8,081 nucleotides of DNA. Source: Pseudorhodobacter antarcticus. GTDB taxonomy: Bacteria > Pseudomonadota > Alphaproteobacteria > Rhodobacterales > Rhodobacteraceae. The stretch spans positions 1 through 8,081 of the forward strand of contig CAMDHB010000145.1 of assembly GCA_945897655.1 (NCBI GenBank), given 5' to 3'. Shown here piece by piece: positions 6,488-8,081 of this stretch; the stretch's first letter is position 1; each line of letters begins with the position of its first letter. Made by a program: the position numbers and the translations under genes. Under the pieces are notes generated by a model. That model was not told where the DNA came from. It did no database searches and saw only the letters and a program-made list of their open reading frames with translations.

Positions 6488-6987
6488 CTGTAGGGCGCAT
6501 CCATTTCCAAGTTGCGGGCAATCTCGGCTTCCCAACGGGCGCCATTGTCCAAAAGCTTGTCCTTGTCGTAGAACAACTCTTCCCGCGTCTCGGTTGCGAA
6601 TTCGAAATTCGGCCCCTCTACGATGGCATCCACGGGGCAAGCCTCTTGGCAGAAGCCGCAGTAGATGCACTTCGTCATGTCGATGTCATAGCGCGTCGTG
6701 CGACGTGAGCCATCGTCACGCGGTTCCGCGTCGATCGTGATAGCCTGCGCCGGGCACACCGCCTCGCATAGTTTGCAGGCAATGCAGCGCTCCTCGCCAT
6801 TGGCGTAACGACGCAGCGCGTGTTCGCCCCGGAAGCGCGGGCTCAAGGGACCCTTTTCATGAGGGTAGTTCAGCGTGGCCTTAGGGGCAAAGAAGTACTT
6901 CATCCCAAGCCCGAACCCCTTGATGAAGTCGAACAGCAGGAAGTATTTGACCGCCCGCCCATAATCTGTGGTCTGTACCGGTCCCAT
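6484..6987 (-). CDS. nuoI: NADH-quinone oxidoreductase subunit I, 2x[4Fe-4S] ferredoxin-like (NuoI/Nqo9/TYKY)
   Basis: Peripheral-arm subunit at the membrane junction that carries clusters N6a and N6b and passes electrons towards the terminal cluster N2 and quinone. It is 167 residues long, near the usual alphaproteobacterial length. Two complete CxxCxxCxxxCP motifs are seen: Cys68, 71, 74 and 78, and Cys107, 110, 113 and 117. In this fold the fourth Cys of each motif ligates the other cluster. An amphipathic N-terminal stretch (about 11-33, with AVKYFLLFDFIKG) is expected to lie on the membrane. The block KATLNYPHEKGPLSPRFRGE (37-56) is typical of the family. The ATG lies two bases after the nuoH stop. 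Upstream there is only a G-rich tract (GGGGGG) as a possible ribosome binding site. The C-terminal NLEMDAPYR ends in a TGA that overlaps the next start as ATGA. Confidence 0.97.
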   Translation of the reverse strand: MGPVQTTDYGRAVKYFLLFDFIKGFGLGMKYFFAPKATLNYPHEKGPLSPRFRGEHALRRYANGEERCIACKLCEAVCPAQAITIDAEPRDDGSRRTTRYDIDMTKCIYCGFCQEACPVDAIVEGPNFEFATETREELFYDKDKLLDNGARWEAEIARNLEMDAPYR

Positions 6988-6989
6988 CC

Positions 6990-8027
6990 TCAGCCCCCCA
7001 TCGTCCAGCGGGCCCAGAACATGCCCAAAACTTCAAACTTGGCCAGAAACGCAACCAGAACGACCCAACCCAGCGACATGGGCAGGAACACCTTCCAGCC
7101 AATCCGCATCAACTGGTCATAGCGGTAGCGCGGCACGATCGCCTTCACCATGGCGAACAGGAAGAAGAAGAACGCCATCTTGCCCACCATCCACAGCACG
7201 CCATCGGGCAGGCCGGGAATGGGCGACAGCCAACCGCCGAAGAAAAGCAGGCTCATCAGCGCGCACATCAGGAAGACGGCGATATATTCGCCCGCCATGA
7301 ACAAAAGGTAGGGGGTCGAGGAATATTCCACCATGAACCCCGCGACCAGTTCGGATTCCGCCTCAGGCAAGTCAAAGGGCGGGCGGTTGGTTTCGGCAAG
7401 GGCCGAGACGAAGAACAGCACCACCATCGGCAGATGCGGCAGCCAGTACCAGCCCAGCAGGCCGTAACCCGTGTCCTGCGCATTCACAATGGCGCTGAAG
7501 CTCATCGATCCGGTCGATAGGATGATCCCGATGATGATCAGGCCCAACGACACCTCATACGAAATCATCTGTGCCGCCGAGCGCAGCGACCCCAAGAACG
7601 GGTATTTGGAGTTCGACGCCCAACCGCCCATGATCACGCCATACACCTCCAGCGAGGACATGGCGAAGACGAAGAGGATGGCCACGTTGATATTCGCCAG
7701 AACCCAGCCGTCGTTGAACGGGATAACTGCCCAGGCCAGAATCGCCAGCACGAAAGACACCATCGGTGCGAGGAAAAATACCGCCCGGTCTGCCCCGGCA
7801 GGAACGACAATTTCCTTGACCACGTATTTCAACGCATCGGCCACCGATTGCAGCAGGCCCCAGGGCCCCACAACGTTCGGCCCCCGGCGCATCTGGACAG
7901 CGGCCCAGATCTTGCGGTCGCCATACACCAGGAACAGCAGGCTGATCATCACGAACCCGACGATCAACAGGCTTTGTATGGCCATCAGAACCGCCATCCC
8001 AAGCCCGGTTTGAAAGAATTCAGTCAT
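6990..8027 (-). CDS. nuoH: NADH-quinone oxidoreductase subunit H (NuoH/Nqo8/ND1)
   Basis: Membrane subunit of complex I that forms most of the quinone-reaction chamber, where the peripheral arm meets the membrane arm. It is 345 residues long, normal for the family, with about eight hydrophobic segments. Family blocks visible are DRKIWAAVQMRRGPN at residues 37-51, the quinone-cavity block from SLEVYG (about 125-130) to SYEVS (156-160), the acidic loop ETNRPPFDL plus EAESELV at 212-228, and the C-terminal RYRYDQLMRIGWKVFLP near 310-327. Where many bacteria and mitochondria have ERK in the first block, this protein has DRK with Asp37. From memory this is usual in Paracoccus and Rhodobacter relatives, so it is probably not a defect. 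The ATG overlaps the preceding stop as ATGA and has a GAGGG Shine-Dalgarno six bases upstream. The nuoI start follows its stop after two bases. Confidence 0.97.
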   Translation of the reverse strand: MTEFFQTGLGMAVLMAIQSLLIVGFVMISLLFLVYGDRKIWAAVQMRRGPNVVGPWGLLQSVADALKYVVKEIVVPAGADRAVFFLAPMVSFVLAILAWAVIPFNDGWVLANINVAILFVFAMSSLEVYGVIMGGWASNSKYPFLGSLRSAAQMISYEVSLGLIIIGIILSTGSMSFSAIVNAQDTGYGLLGWYWLPHLPMVVLFFVSALAETNRPPFDLPEAESELVAGFMVEYSSTPYLLFMAGEYIAVFLMCALMSLLFFGGWLSPIPGLPDGVLWMVGKMAFFFFLFAMVKAIVPRYRYDQLMRIGWKVFLPMSLGWVVLVAFLAKFEVLGMFWARWTMGG

Positions 8028-8081
8028 TCTTCGCCCTCATCCTGCCCGACCTCAAACCGTCGGTATTCCCAAAGACCCGCA
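8024..8081 (-). CDS. 3' end of an upstream gene in the nuo operon (partial, unidentified)
   Basis: Only the last 18 complete codons are in the window. They read AGLWEYRRFEVGQDEGEE and end in TGA (8026-8024). The frame is open to the window edge. I chose it because its stop overlaps the nuoH start as ATGA, like other junctions here; of the two other minus-strand frames, one has a stop at 8054-8052 and the other is open but would run into nuoH. The tail is acidic and hydrophilic, so it is not a membrane segment. In related operons the gene before nuoH is either nuoG, the large iron-sulfur subunit, or a small accessory gene placed between nuoG and nuoH. The visible tail is too short to decide between them. 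The GAGGG near the end of this gene (about 8038-8034) serves as the nuoH ribosome binding site. Confidence 0.6.
   Translation of the reverse strand, partial: AGLWEYRRFEVGQDEGEE

Noticed and set aside
6488..6670. 61-residue N-terminal extension of the CMD-like gene
   Set aside because: It is Arg-rich sequence from an alternate frame of nuoI with no family match. The ATGA start at 6487 gives a family-sized protein and matches other junctions.
7914..7916. Asp37 in NuoH in place of the more common Glu, as a possible inactivating change
   Set aside because: The charge is kept, and from memory DRK is usual at this place in Paracoccus and Rhodobacter relatives. The rest of the quinone site is intact.

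Overview
The window is the 3' two-thirds of a proton-pumping NADH:quinone oxidoreductase (complex I, nuo/nqo) operon. Every real gene is on the minus strand, so transcription runs from position 8081 towards 1. The protein sequences (NuoI, NuoH and NuoK in particular), the G+C-rich composition and the extra small gene between nuoI and nuoJ all resemble Rhodobacterales (Paracoccus, Rhodobacter, Roseobacter group) in the Alphaproteobacteria. This placement rests on recalled family sequences, not on a search.

Order of genes in the direction of transcription: the last codons of an unidentified upstream gene (8081-8024), nuoH (8027-6990), nuoI (6987-6484), a 136-residue carboxymuconolactone decarboxylase (CMD)-like gene (6487-6077), nuoJ (6080-5466), a 74-base gap holding a small imperfect hairpin, nuoK (5391-5086), nuoL (5081-2994), nuoM (2994-1459) and nuoN (about 1446-16). 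Junctions are very tight. Three are 4-base ATGA overlaps, one is a 1-base TGATG overlap, and three are gaps of 2, 4 and 6-12 bases. The only real intergenic space is nuoJ-nuoK. No promoter, terminator, RNA gene, mobile element or CRISPR array was found, as expected for the inside of one long transcript.

The genes supply the membrane arm plus one peripheral subunit. NuoI carries two 4Fe-4S clusters that pass electrons towards the quinone site formed with NuoH. NuoJ and NuoK link that site to the antiporter-like subunits NuoN, NuoM and NuoL, which carry out most of the proton translocation. All the membrane Glu/Lys residues checked in NuoK, L, M and N are present, so the complex looks functional.

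The one non-standard element is the CMD-like gene, locked into the operon by ATGA overlaps on both sides. It has no cysteine and no histidine at the positions where the enzymatic members of its fold carry them, so it is more likely a structural, assembly or regulatory protein than a decarboxylase or AhpD-type peroxidase. A second point of interest is an Ala/Glu/Thr/His-rich low-complexity segment in NuoL. The rest is an ordinary, well-conserved housekeeping operon.
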